Shown piece after piece: positions 1-8,891 of a stretch of DNA of 64,000 bases. Below the pieces are notes generated by a model. The model saw nothing but the letters and a program-made list of their open reading frames with translations, did not search any database and was not told the origin of the DNA. The translations under genes and the position numbers were made by a program. The stretch is from Agrobacterium vitis (GTDB lineage Bacteria > Pseudomonadota > Alphaproteobacteria > Rhizobiales > Rhizobiaceae), in assembly GCF_013426735.1 (NCBI RefSeq), contig NZ_AP023273.1:248001-312000 (forward strand). The letters are read 5' to 3'. Numbering within the stretch: the stretch's first letter is position 1; the number at the start of each line of letters is the position of its first letter.

Positions 1-1
1 C

Positions 2-793
2 AGTCGCTACGGCGATAACGCCCTCTCCTCGGCCTCATTGACCGACGCCCGGATCAATTCGGAAATGCGCGGCACCTTACCGGGCCTCGCCATGACCCGA
101 GCGCCTTACGTGGTGCAGAATGATTTTGGGCCTTTCGGCTATGCGGTGGGCCGCTCAAGCGGTAACGACCTCTGCCTTTATGCCTGGCAGCAATTGCGCG
201 CCCGGCAGGGCCAGCGTGGCCCCTTTGTCGATGGCGGAACCGTTCAGATTCGTATGCGCCTTTGCGACAAGTTGGCAAGCGAACAGCAGCTTCTGTCGCT
301 GATGTATGGCTTTACCCTTGCCGGCACCGTCGATAGCCCTGGCTGGAACCCTTACGGCGGCCCTCCCCCGCTCGACGCCCGCCTGGGCGGCAGCAGCGCA
401 CCGATCTATCCTCCGGCAACGCCCATTCTGCCGGTCCCGGCAGCCTCAGCTGTCACTCAGTCTCAATATCCCACCGAGCGTCGCGCGCCGCGTCCGGCCC
501 AGACAAACGCGGCGATATCACAGTCTGCCGCTCCTGGTTCCCTGACACCTAATCCCCGGCCATTACCAGCGGGTACGCAAAACACGATCGTTCCGTCACC
601 CGGCCAGATCGGTGGCGCTCTCGGTGGCGCTCATGGAGCAATGCCTTCGCCAAACCGATCGGGCGCGACAAGCCCGTCCGCACAGACCGCAAGACCCGGT
701 TCTGTCGTGCCATCGCCCGCATGCATGGGCGCAAACTCGGACCAATCTGGCTCGGCCCAATCTGGGGCAACCCAAGCTGGACAATGCCCATGA
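2..793 (+). CDS. bcsN: Cellulose biosynthesis protein BcsN, 5' truncated
   Basis: The reading frame is open to the left edge of the window, so the start codon lies outside it; 263 residues are visible. The N-terminal part contains a compact domain with LCLYAWQQLR and a conserved pair of cysteines, resembling the BcsN family, and is followed by a long Pro/Ser/Gly/Ala-rich tail (about residues 120-263) likely to be disordered. BcsN is an accessory protein of unknown biochemical role found beside bcsA in Hyphomicrobiales. It lies 119 bases upstream of bcsA in the same direction, as expected for a bcsN-bcsA-bcsB operon. The tail ends at an 18-base tandem repeat. The identification rests mainly on position and moderate sequence resemblance. 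Confidence 0.7.
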   Translation, partial: SRYGDNALSSASLTDARINSEMRGTLPGLAMTRAPYVVQNDFGPFGYAVGRSSGNDLCLYAWQQLRARQGQRGPFVDGGTVQIRMRLCDKLASEQQLLSLMYGFTLAGTVDSPGWNPYGGPPPLDARLGGSSAPIYPPATPILPVPAASAVTQSQYPTERRAPRPAQTNAAISQSAAPGSLTPNPRPLPAGTQNTIVPSPGQIGGALGGAHGAMPSPNRSGATSPSAQTARPGSVVPSPACMGANSDQSGSAQSGATQAGQCP

Positions 794-840
794 GCTGGAT
801 GGCGCCCATGAGCTGGATGGCGCCCATGAGCTTGGTGGCC
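790..840. repeat. 18-bp tandem repeat after bcsN
   Basis: The unit ATGAGCTGGATGGCGCCC occurs at 790-807 and 808-825, with a third, diverged partial copy at 826-840. It overlaps the bcsN stop codon. In the frame that starts ATG at 790 it would encode MSWMAP twice, but no gene is supported there. Degenerate related repeats occur just before it (about 742-780). Confidence 0.85.
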
Positions 841-912
841 ATAAGCGAAAAATCCGCTACATCGCGTTGGCCACAACGCGTCCCCTTTGACCGGGATTTT
901 GAGGATTAGACA

Positions 913-3102
913 ATGGTGTTTTTGGTCCGCTTCCTGCTCTGGCTGATCTGCGCGGCGGCGATGCTGGCCCTGACATTTTTGCCCATCGACACCCGGACAC
1001 AACTGGTGACGACATTCATCATTCTCATCATCGTCTCGGTGATGAGAATGATGCGGATCGAAGGACGCGGACGGATTGTTTTTCTCGCGCTCTCTACTGC
1101 TATTGTGCTGCGTTATGTCTATTGGCGCACCAGTAGTACCTTGCCGCCGGTCAACCAGCTTGAAAATTTCATCCCCGGCCTGCTTGTCTATCTGGCCGAG
1201 ATGTACAGCGTCCTGATGCTGTTTCTCAGCCTGTTCGTGGTGTCCATGCCGCTGCCGCCACGCAAGCCTTTTCGCACGCTTGCCGCTGAAGAACTGCCAA
1301 TCGTCGACATCTTCGTGCCAAGCTATAATGAAGACGAAGCCTTGCTGGCCAATACGCTGGCTGCGGCCCGCAATCTCGATTATCCGACTGACAAATTCAC
1401 CGTTTGGCTGCTGGATGACGGTTCGACCGAGCAGAAGCGTCAATCCACCGACCTGCTGGCAGCAAAATTCGCCGAGCAACGTTATCATGCGCTCCAGGCG
1501 CTCTGTAGCCAGCTTGGCGTGCGCTATTTGACGCGCGAGCGCAACGAACATGCAAAGGCCGGTAATCTCAACAATGGTCTCGACCATTCCAGCGGAGAAC
1601 TGATCGCCGTCTTCGACGCAGACCACGCTCCGGCCCGCAGCTTTCTCAAGGAAACCGTCGGCTATTTCGGGGATGACCCGCGTCTCTTTCTGGTCCAGAC
1701 GCCACATTTCTTCATCAACCCGGACCCGGTAGAGCGAAACCTCAACACGTTCAACAAGATGCCGAGCGAGAACGAAATGTTCTACGGCATCATCCAGCGC
1801 GGCCTCGACAAATGGAACGCGGCATTTTTCTGCGGATCAGCCGCCGTGCTGCGCCGCGAGGCGCTACTTGAAACCAAAGGTTTCAGCGGCCTTTCCATCA
1901 CCGAGGATTGCGAAACCGCGCTTGAGCTGCATTCGCGCGGCTGGAACAGTGTTTTCGTCGATATGCCGCTAATCGCCGGGCTGCAACCGGCCACCTTTGC
2001 CAGTTTTATCGGCCAGCGCAGCCGCTGGGCGCAGGGCATGATGCAGATCATGCGGTTCCGTTTTCCACCACTCAAGCGCGGCCTGACCCTGCCACAGCGG
2101 CTGTGCTACATGTCATCGACGATGTTCTGGCTGTTTCCCTTTCCCCGGGCGATCTTCCTGATGGCGCCGCTGTTCTACCTGTTTTTCGATCTGCAGATTT
2201 TCATGGGCTCGGGCGGCGAATTCATGGCCTATACCCTGTCCTACATGCTCGTGAACCTGATGGTTCAGAACTACCTCTATGGTTCCTTCCGCTGGCCATG
2301 GATTTCGGAGCTTTACGAATATGTGCAATCGATCCATCTGCTGCCGGCTATCCTCTCGGTAATGTGGGACCCACGGCGACCGACTTTCAAGGTCACCGCC
2401 AAGGATGAAAGCGTGACGGAAAGCCGTCTGTCTGAAATCAGTCGGCCGTTTTTCCTGATTTTCTTTATCCTGCTGCTTGCTTTTGCGGTGACGGTCTACA
2501 GGCTCTACAGCGATCCCTACAGGTTTGACGTGACACTGGTGGTCGGTGGCTGGAACCTGGTCAATCTGATCATGGCCGGATGCGCACTGGGCGTCGTCTC
2601 GGAGCGGGGAGAGCGACAGTCGTCGCGTCGTGTGCAGGTCAGCCGGCGCTGCGAGTTTTCCGTGGGTGGAAAAACCTATCCGGCAATGATCGATGATGTG
2701 TCGGTCAACGGTGCCAGCCTGCAAATTTTTACCCGTGACCGCGAAATCTTCAAGCGGGACACTTTGGCCGCCGTGACGTTTCAACCGCATGGTACAAACC
2801 AATGGGCCGAACTGCCTGTCAATATCCGTCATTTTCAGTTTAATGGTGACATCGTCTCAATCGGCTGCCGCTATCTCCCGGAAACCGTGCGCCATCATGA
2901 ATTCATCGCTGATCTGATCTTTGCCAATGCCCAGCAGTGGAGCCTGTTTCAACAGTCGCGGCGGCGCAATCCTGGCCTTTTAGGAGGAGCCTGGATGTTC
3001 CTGCGCCTGTCTCTCACACAGACACTGCGTGGCCTGCATTATCTGCTCCTGCTGCTTTCTTCGAAAGCCAAAAACGACGCAAAGCAGGAGGGCGAACAGT
3101 GA
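913..3102 (+). CDS. bcsA: Cellulose synthase catalytic subunit (UDP-forming)
   Basis: This 729-residue inner-membrane GT2 glycosyltransferase polymerises UDP-glucose into beta-1,4-glucan and exports it through its own membrane channel. Visible motifs: DDG at 168-170, DAD at 235-237, TED at 330-332 and QRSRW at 368-372, the complete processive GT2 set. Transmembrane segments precede and follow the catalytic domain. A C-terminal PilZ domain carries the RxxxR motif (R568-R572) and DxSxxG (595-600), so allosteric activation by cyclic di-GMP is expected. The start ATG follows a GAGG at about 900. The gene overlaps bcsB by four bases. It corresponds to celA of Agrobacterium. Confidence 0.96.
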   Translation: MVFLVRFLLWLICAAAMLALTFLPIDTRTQLVTTFIILIIVSVMRMMRIEGRGRIVFLALSTAIVLRYVYWRTSSTLPPVNQLENFIPGLLVYLAEMYSVLMLFLSLFVVSMPLPPRKPFRTLAAEELPIVDIFVPSYNEDEALLANTLAAARNLDYPTDKFTVWLLDDGSTEQKRQSTDLLAAKFAEQRYHALQALCSQLGVRYLTRERNEHAKAGNLNNGLDHSSGELIAVFDADHAPARSFLKETVGYFGDDPRLFLVQTPHFFINPDPVERNLNTFNKMPSENEMFYGIIQRGLDKWNAAFFCGSAAVLRREALLETKGFSGLSITEDCETALELHSRGWNSVFVDMPLIAGLQPATFASFIGQRSRWAQGMMQIMRFRFPPLKRGLTLPQRLCYMSSTMFWLFPFPRAIFLMAPLFYLFFDLQIFMGSGGEFMAYTLSYMLVNLMVQNYLYGSFRWPWISELYEYVQSIHLLPAILSVMWDPRRPTFKVTAKDESVTESRLSEISRPFFLIFFILLLAFAVTVYRLYSDPYRFDVTLVVGGWNLVNLIMAGCALGVVSERGERQSSRRVQVSRRCEFSVGGKTYPAMIDDVSVNGASLQIFTRDREIFKRDTLAAVTFQPHGTNQWAELPVNIRHFQFNGDIVSIGCRYLPETVRHHEFIADLIFANAQQWSLFQQSRRRNPGLLGGAWMFLRLSLTQTLRGLHYLLLLLSSKAKNDAKQEGEQ

Positions 3103-5453
3103 AAACAGCTTTTGCCCTGATTTTGATGCTTTTGGCCGGCGCTGGGTCAGCACTTGCCCAGATGGCGCCTTTCGACATGAGCCCCGAAAGCAATACAATG
3201 CCGGGCGCGCCGATACCTGGCCTGCCCGCGACCAAGGCACCTGTTCCCGTCCCGACTACGCCTATCCCCGGCATTCCCCTGTCCAACCGCCCGGCACAAC
3301 AGCAAAGCGAGAGCCTGTCACGCCGTTACCTGCTGACGACGCCGGTTCTCAAACTTCAAGGCGAACTGGCCCGGCAGGCGATGTCGATTTATCTGACACC
3401 GGAACAAGCCTCAGCCGATGCAAAGCTGGTGCTGAGTTATAGCAACGCGCTGGTGGTTGCGCCGGAAGCCTCCAACATTCTTATCACCATCAATGACACG
3501 CCGGTTCTAAACCTGCCGATCAGAGGCGGCCAATCTGCGCAGCAAAATACGATTTCCGTGCCGCGAGGCGTTCTTGTTCCGGGCTTTAACCGGATCGGTT
3601 TTGCCGCGGAGCAACGGCACCGCACTGACTGCACCATCCAATCCACCTATGAATTGTGGACGGAAGTGGATGCATCAAAAACCTATCTGACCTTTGCGGA
3701 CCCTGACGCCAACGGCATGAAACGTCTCGACGATGTGCGCGCACTTGGTGTCGATGAAAAAGGCCGCAGCCATTTCACCATCGTTTCACCGGATCTCGAA
3801 CAGCCATCTGCCACTCCCGCTTTGCTCCAGTTGGCCCAAGGCCTGTCACTGCTGAGCGGCGTGGCCAACGGCTCCTTCAGCTTCACGAAAACCATGCCAG
3901 CACGACCGGCACCCGGGGAGCTTGTGGTCGTGGCGGCCACCACATCGCAAATAGCGGGCCTGATCGGCATCAACAATACCGTAAACACAGACGCCAGAAA
4001 GCTCAACGGCACGATGGCCGGCTTCATGGCGCTTCCGGGCCGGCCAGGATTGTCGGTCCTCGCCTTCAGCGGCCCGGATTGGCGCGACATCAAGGCGATT
4101 GCCGATAACTTTGTCCAGTTTGCGCAAGACGGCGAGCGGCGGATGTTGAAAACCTCGGCCTGGCGCGGTGTCGATACACCTATTCTGGACAAGGCCGGGG
4201 CGCTGTCCTTTGCCGCACTCGGTCTTCCCGACCAGGAATTTTCAGGTCGCCGCTTTTCCACGGATTTCACGGTGGGCATGCCAGCCGATTTCTACGCCAA
4301 CCATTATGGGACCGCGACCATATTGCTGGACGCCGCCTATTCGAGCAAGGTCTTGCCGGGTAGCCAGATCGTGGTGACGGTCAATGGTCATCTGGCGACC
4401 ACCGTTCCGATCACGTCCAAGGGAGGCGCGGTTCTCCGGCATTATCCGATCCGAGTTACCCTGCGCCATTTTCATCCGGGCGTAAATGTCATCGGGCTGG
4501 AAGCCGTGATGATGACCCAGGAGGACAGCGTCTGCGCACCTGGTGAGACAGCGGACAAAACGGCGCGGTTTGCCTTGTTCGGCTCTTCGCAATTCATCAT
4601 GCCACCGATCGCGCATCTGACTCAGGCCCCCGATCTTGCTGCAACAGCGGGTCTCGGCTTTCCCTTTGCGGCGGCAAAGACCCCGACAATGGTTGTTTTA
4701 GGCCGCAATGACGATGTGACACTGGCCGCCGCCGCAACCGTGCTTGGCAAATTTGCCGCATCGGCCCGGCAAACCCTTGCCCTCGAAATGGCGTCATCGC
4801 CCCCACGCTTTGCCGGTCGCAATGCGATTTTCATCGGAGCCGCACCGGACCTTCCTCCCCAGGCATTTGCCAATGTGCACCTGAAAGCCAAAGGCGCCGG
4901 AGATGGCGATCTCAGCACCGACGTAAAGCTCAAATCCTGGCGCGACAAAATCGATGCCGGCACGGTCATGGAATTTTTTTCCAGCGTCGACACCTGGATG
5001 AAAGAAACCTTCGATCTCAATCTGGCGACCGTCAGCCTGTGGCCGAGTGCCGAGGCCGCCTATACATTGCCCCAGGCATCCAGTGCATTTCTGTCCCAAT
5101 CCGTCGATGCCGACGGTGCCATCCTGACGACATTCAGCGCCCCTGATCGCGCATTGTTACAAACAGGCGCCATTGATATGGCCGATCTTCGCAACTGGGC
5201 CGCGATCTCGGGCCGCGTCAGCGTTTACGATGCAAGGAAACAGGAGATCGTCGTCAATGAGCCAACCAGTGTCAGCCTGTTGTCTATGCAGCCCTTGAGC
5301 ATCAGCAACATGCGATTGGTCGCGGCAAACTGGCTCTCCGGCAATTTCGTGATCTATGCAGGCGGGCTCGTCCTGTGTGCGATCCTGCTGGGACTTGCCA
5401 CGAATGCGTTGATGGCGCGGCTGGGGCGCGGCCATGGCTCAGACAGGCATTAA
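3099..5453 (+). CDS. bcsB: Cellulose synthase periplasmic regulatory subunit BcsB
   Basis: The protein has 784 residues if started at the GTG at 3099, which overlaps the bcsA stop as GTGA and follows a strong GGAGG at 3087-3091. This start gives a clean signal peptide (KTAFALILMLLAGAGSALAQ); the open frame further upstream has no such sequence. BcsB is a large periplasmic protein with carbohydrate-binding and flavodoxin-like repeats, tethered to BcsA by one C-terminal membrane helix; here the helix is near the end (FVIYAGGLVLCAILLGLATN). It stabilises BcsA and guides the nascent glucan. The usual next gene, the endoglucanase bcsZ/celC, is not present downstream in this window. Confidence 0.95.
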   Translation: MKTAFALILMLLAGAGSALAQMAPFDMSPESNTMPGAPIPGLPATKAPVPVPTTPIPGIPLSNRPAQQQSESLSRRYLLTTPVLKLQGELARQAMSIYLTPEQASADAKLVLSYSNALVVAPEASNILITINDTPVLNLPIRGGQSAQQNTISVPRGVLVPGFNRIGFAAEQRHRTDCTIQSTYELWTEVDASKTYLTFADPDANGMKRLDDVRALGVDEKGRSHFTIVSPDLEQPSATPALLQLAQGLSLLSGVANGSFSFTKTMPARPAPGELVVVAATTSQIAGLIGINNTVNTDARKLNGTMAGFMALPGRPGLSVLAFSGPDWRDIKAIADNFVQFAQDGERRMLKTSAWRGVDTPILDKAGALSFAALGLPDQEFSGRRFSTDFTVGMPADFYANHYGTATILLDAAYSSKVLPGSQIVVTVNGHLATTVPITSKGGAVLRHYPIRVTLRHFHPGVNVIGLEAVMMTQEDSVCAPGETADKTARFALFGSSQFIMPPIAHLTQAPDLAATAGLGFPFAAAKTPTMVVLGRNDDVTLAAAATVLGKFAASARQTLALEMASSPPRFAGRNAIFIGAAPDLPPQAFANVHLKAKGAGDGDLSTDVKLKSWRDKIDAGTVMEFFSSVDTWMKETFDLNLATVSLWPSAEAAYTLPQASSAFLSQSVDADGAILTTFSAPDRALLQTGAIDMADLRNWAAISGRVSVYDARKQEIVVNEPTSVSLLSMQPLSISNMRLVAANWLSGNFVIYAGGLVLCAILLGLATNALMARLGRGHGSDRH

Positions 5454-5646
5454 ACCTTTCGGAAATTCGTTACCCCCTTCTCGCCGCAATATCTTATGCT
5501 ATCAATTTAACTGTCACTTCAAATCCACTTTTGCTTAAGGAAACAAGGAGGGAACCAGCAAGATTCTCGCAATGTCCTTGACCAGGCCTGTCCGACAGTT
5601 CAATGACATTACCGGACTGTAAACTTGCCACCGCTGTTCAACAGAG

Positions 5647-6492
5647 GTGCAATTCTGGACAGATGTATTGTCTTGCGTCACAAATCCTAGAGCTGCTGTA
5701 ATTGCTGGTTGTCTGTCGGGCCTGCTGTTTTCTTTCCATAACAGCCATGCCGCCGACACGAGTGCCGATACGGACAGCCGCTGGACAGTCACGCTTGGAG
5801 GCGCGGTCGAACTGGCGCCCAGCTATCCCGGTTCCAAGCAATATACGTTCGGCGTCATTCCCTCCTTCGATATACGCAGGTTCGGAGAGCCCGAGGAAAA
5901 CTCAGCCCCTGATGACAATCTAGATTATACGGTGTTCAGTGGGCATGGGTTTGAAGTGGGGCCGGTCGTTGGCTTTCGTGACAGCCGCTCCTCCAAATCG
6001 ACCAATCTCGACGGGCTGAAAAACATCGAATTTGATATCGATGCCGGTGTCTTCGTCCAATACTGGATCAAGCCGGATGTCTGGCGTGTCCGCTCGGAAA
6101 TCCGCCAGGCGCTGTCAAATGGCAGTGGATTGGTGGTCGATATCGGCTCGGACTGGTTTCAGCCGCTTTCGGAAAAATGGTTGCTGTCCGCCGGGCCGAG
6201 AGCCACCTTTGGCGACACATCCTACATGAACAAATATTTCGGCGTCTCCACAGCCGAGGCCAGCCGCAATGGCCGCATCAATGCTTTCGATGCGAGCGCC
6301 GGGATCAAATCCGTGGGCTTTACCGTCTCGGCTACCTATACGATTTCGCCAGATATGTCGGTGCAACTCTATAATCGCTTCGAGCGGCTGGTGGGCGATG
6401 CCGCCGATTCTCCTGTTACCTCTGAGCTCGGGACCAGAAACCAGAACACCATTGGAATTGCCTTCAACAAATCCTTCGATATTTCATTCTGA
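5647..6492 (+). CDS. MipA/OmpV-family outer membrane protein
   Basis: The protein has 281 residues from the GTG at 5647; the start is uncertain because the ribosome binding site is weak and a TTG at 5668 is also possible. A signal peptide ends near SFHNSHAA. The mature part is rich in alternating beta strands (TVTLGGAVELAPSYPGSKQY, SVGFTVSATYTI) and ends in aromatic Phe (FDISF), as expected of an outer membrane barrel. The pattern matches the MipA/OmpV family, whose E. coli member binds the murein hydrolase MltA; that role is not implied here. It stands 193 bases after bcsB and only 8 bases from the convergent gene ending at 6501. Confidence 0.8.
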   Translation: MQFWTDVLSCVTNPRAAVIAGCLSGLLFSFHNSHAADTSADTDSRWTVTLGGAVELAPSYPGSKQYTFGVIPSFDIRRFGEPEENSAPDDNLDYTVFSGHGFEVGPVVGFRDSRSSKSTNLDGLKNIEFDIDAGVFVQYWIKPDVWRVRSEIRQALSNGSGLVVDIGSDWFQPLSEKWLLSAGPRATFGDTSYMNKYFGVSTAEASRNGRINAFDASAGIKSVGFTVSATYTISPDMSVQLYNRFERLVGDAADSPVTSELGTRNQNTIGIAFNKSFDISF

Positions 6493-6500
6493 ACGCAGCC

Positions 6501-6869
6501 TCAGGTCCCAGACTTCGACGCCGTCGCGATGCACCAGGCACCGGTCAGAATTGCCGCCGTGCCGATCAGTGTCAAGAGCGTGACCGGTTCGTCAAACATG
6601 AACCAGGCCATCGCCATGATCAGCACATAGCTGACAGCAGACAAGGGAAATGCCTTGCTGAGCGGCAAATCGGCCAGCACCGACATCCAGACGATAAAAC
6701 AGACGATTTCCGCGACGACTGCGGCAAGAAACCAGTGCGACAGGAAGACATGTTCGAAAAACGCTGATCCATGCGCGGTATCGGCTTGATCTGCGCCAAG
6801 CTTCAAAAACATCTGCTGGGCCGTGTTGAGTAACGGCACGGCCAGCCATGACAGGCGAAGCAGTTTCAT
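6501..6869 (-). CDS. Small four-helix SMR/EamA-type membrane protein (last gene of cluster)
   Basis: This 122-residue protein has four predicted membrane helices, the size of half an EamA transporter or of an SMR subunit. It resembles ArnE/ArnF-type undecaprenyl-phosphate-sugar flippase halves more than multidrug SMR pumps (PLSKAFPLSAVSYVLIMAMA matches the conserved Pro/Ala-rich helix). Its ATG overlaps the stop of the upstream acyltransferase gene as ATGA, so the two are translationally coupled. A second protein of the same type lies at 9766-10119; together they could form a heterodimeric exporter or flippase. The substrate is unknown. Confidence 0.75.
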   Translation of the reverse strand: MKLLRLSWLAVPLLNTAQQMFLKLGADQADTAHGSAFFEHVFLSHWFLAAVVAEIVCFIVWMSVLADLPLSKAFPLSAVSYVLIMAMAWFMFDEPVTLLTLIGTAAILTGAWCIATASKSGT

Positions 6870-8095
6870 GCCTCACCCTCACTCATTTGAATTCCGCTCG
6901 CTTCATCTGCGGCGAAATAGGGCGCGATTAGGCGCAACAGACGTTGAACGACGGGATTGCGGTGGCGGAAATACATTTCATTCAGCGTTAGCCTGCTGCC
7001 CAGCCGTACCTTGTTGGTATAATAGGCCTGACCGCTTTGATAACGCGTCAATCCGTTCTTCAGGCAGTAGCCGATATTCTCAAACCAACTGAGATAATAG
7101 AGATTGTAGGGACGACCCGCCTTTTCATCCATGCAGAAAAACTTGTCGATTAGGGTATGATCGTTATGGACCATCAGGTTGGCGGCCAGTAGCTCGTCTC
7201 CGACAAAATAGAGAGTGCAGAACGACCGACCGGGCATAGTCCTCAAAATGCCTTCGAAATAGGCCGGCGTCAGCTCCTCGAACTGCCATTCGCTCCGGGT
7301 TCGCGTCTCGTTGTAAAGCTGCATGATCCGTGGCAGATGGTCACCGAATTGCGTGTGGTATTCGACCCTGACCTTTTCGCGCGCGCGCAACTTGCGGCGC
7401 ATGTCCTTGCGCGTCGATGATGAGAGACGAGCAAAATAACTGTCCATATCGTTGAAATCGATGGCAAGCCAGGCAGTCGGCATACCGCCCAGCGGCGCAT
7501 AGCCATGGCCCTTGATCACGCGGTCAATCCCGGCATCCACCGGCTGAGGAATGTCCTTCAATGCACCCAACACGCATTTGCGTGTCCGGGCGTAATCCTC
7601 AAAGCTGGTCAGCATGGCCTGAAACAGCATTTCATAACGGTCCGGCCTGACCGAGGGGTGAAAACCAAGATTGCCGGTCTCTGTACAAGGCGAGCCCAGG
7701 CAGGCGAGCGGCAAGGTCAGAAAACTCGGGAAGATGCGGCGCAGCCTGCCGATCATGGCCCGGACGCGGCCCGCCTCAAGCGTGGTGTCCAAAGCATAAC
7801 GGGTGATGAAGGCCGGCATGGCCGCGACAAGATAACCGCCTTCATAGACCGTGGCGTAACACCATTCGAAACCCGATATCCCAGCGATTTCGACGGTCAG
7901 CAGGTAATCATAGGCTTCCGGCTCGCCCGGAAAGCACTGGTCCCAATCGTCGCGATCAATATCGGCAATAGAGGTTGCAATGCGAGTATCCAAACTGCGA
8001 GCCACATCAAGCATGACAGGGTTCGGTGTGACATTGATTGGAGCCGTGGATTTCACCGCCATGTTTTCGGGCATGTTACGCTCTGTTCGGTACAT
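6866..8095 (-). CDS. FemAB/BioF2-like GNAT acyltransferase
   Basis: This 409-residue cytosolic protein resembles the Acetyltransf_6 (BioF2/FemAB-like GNAT) group: a C-terminal GNAT-fold half with SSTRKDMRRKLRAREK and a late region (GDELLAANLMVHNDHTLIDKFFCMD) typical of these acyl- or aminoacyl-transferases. Members transfer acyl or amino-acyl groups to amines in cell-wall, lipid and exopolysaccharide pathways. The ATG at 8095 has GAGG six bases upstream and overlaps the preceding hydrolase by 20 bases; an alternative ATG lies at 8074. It ends in an ATGA overlap with the SMR-type gene. The acceptor is unknown, but the desaturase in the same operon points to a fatty acyl donor. Confidence 0.75.
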   Translation of the reverse strand: MYRTERNMPENMAVKSTAPINVTPNPVMLDVARSLDTRIATSIADIDRDDWDQCFPGEPEAYDYLLTVEIAGISGFEWCYATVYEGGYLVAAMPAFITRYALDTTLEAGRVRAMIGRLRRIFPSFLTLPLACLGSPCTETGNLGFHPSVRPDRYEMLFQAMLTSFEDYARTRKCVLGALKDIPQPVDAGIDRVIKGHGYAPLGGMPTAWLAIDFNDMDSYFARLSSSTRKDMRRKLRAREKVRVEYHTQFGDHLPRIMQLYNETRTRSEWQFEELTPAYFEGILRTMPGRSFCTLYFVGDELLAANLMVHNDHTLIDKFFCMDEKAGRPYNLYYLSWFENIGYCLKNGLTRYQSGQAYYTNKVRLGSRLTLNEMYFRHRNPVVQRLLRLIAPYFAADEASGIQMSEGEA

Positions 8096-8891
8096 AATGA
8101 GCCTCGAAAAAATCAGCTGTCAGATCGGCGACGTGTCGATGCTGTCGGTCCATATGGATCATGTGATAGCTGTCCCGTAGCCAATGCAGTTCATGCGGCC
8201 CACCAAGATGGGACGAAATATATTGGGCATGGCTTGGGCTGCTGACATCGTCCTCAAGCGAATGAACGATCAGCGTCGGGGTCTGCATAGACGGCAGCCG
8301 GGATTTCAGCACCCGCCCGAGCTTGTCCATTTCCACCAATCCCTTACCAGGAAAACTCTCCAGCACGCCGTCACCACTCATGGCGGCAATCTTGTTGCGC
8401 AGCCGGTCGTCCTTGATGCCAAGCGAACGGGTTTCGTGAAACCTCAGCCGGTCCAGGAACGGGATCTTCGCCAGCCAGCGGATGTTGTGGGCCATGAAAT
8501 TGTAATGGCGGGGAATGTCCCAGCCATCGTAATGAAAACAGGGCGAATAGATGGCCGCCGCCCGAAGGGTCAGCGGCTGGCGATCCGCCGCCATCAGCGC
8601 CAGCTTTCCACCGGCGCAGATACCAGCGGCAAACGCCGCATCGACCCGTGAGGCCAGAACCTGTCCGGCCTCCTCGACGCTCTCAAGCCAATCCTGCCAG
8701 CGCGTCTTGCGCAAAGCCGCTTCGTCCTTTCCATGCCCTGCCAGCAGCGGGGCATAGACTGAATATCCGCGCCGGTGCAATTGCCGGGCGACCAGCCGCA
8801 TTTCCGCAGGTGCTCCTGTCAGACCGTGAACAAGAAGGATGCCGCTGCCATTGCTTCCTTCCTGAAAAAACGAGAGCGCATCGGTGCTCAT
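8076..8891 (-). CDS. Alpha/beta hydrolase with Cys nucleophile
   Basis: The protein has 271 residues and an alpha/beta-hydrolase fold close to the Est30-type carboxylesterase/monoacylglycerol lipase group: oxyanion loop HGLTG (22-26), nucleophile elbow GICAGG (90-95), late acid in HSLEDD and a histidine in DSYHMIH near 243-246. The nucleophile is Cys92 rather than Ser, as in dienelactone hydrolases, although the rest is not dienelactone-hydrolase-like. Cys at this position favours thioester or unusual acyl chemistry, or acyl transfer. The start has GAGGG six bases upstream and overlaps the desaturase stop as ATGA. It probably releases or transfers an acyl intermediate of this cluster. Confidence 0.85.
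   Translation of the reverse strand: MSTDALSFFQEGSNGSGILLVHGLTGAPAEMRLVARQLHRRGYSVYAPLLAGHGKDEAALRKTRWQDWLESVEEAGQVLASRVDAAFAAGICAGGKLALMAADRQPLTLRAAAIYSPCFHYDGWDIPRHYNFMAHNIRWLAKIPFLDRLRFHETRSLGIKDDRLRNKIAAMSGDGVLESFPGKGLVEMDKLGRVLKSRLPSMQTPTLIVHSLEDDVSSPSHAQYISSHLGGPHELHWLRDSYHMIHMDRQHRHVADLTADFFEAHYVPNRA

Noticed and set aside
721..909. Short frame encoding MSWMAP repeats after bcsN as a small protein gene
   Set aside because: It overlaps the bcsN coding end, has no ribosome binding site and owes its length to the tandem repeat.
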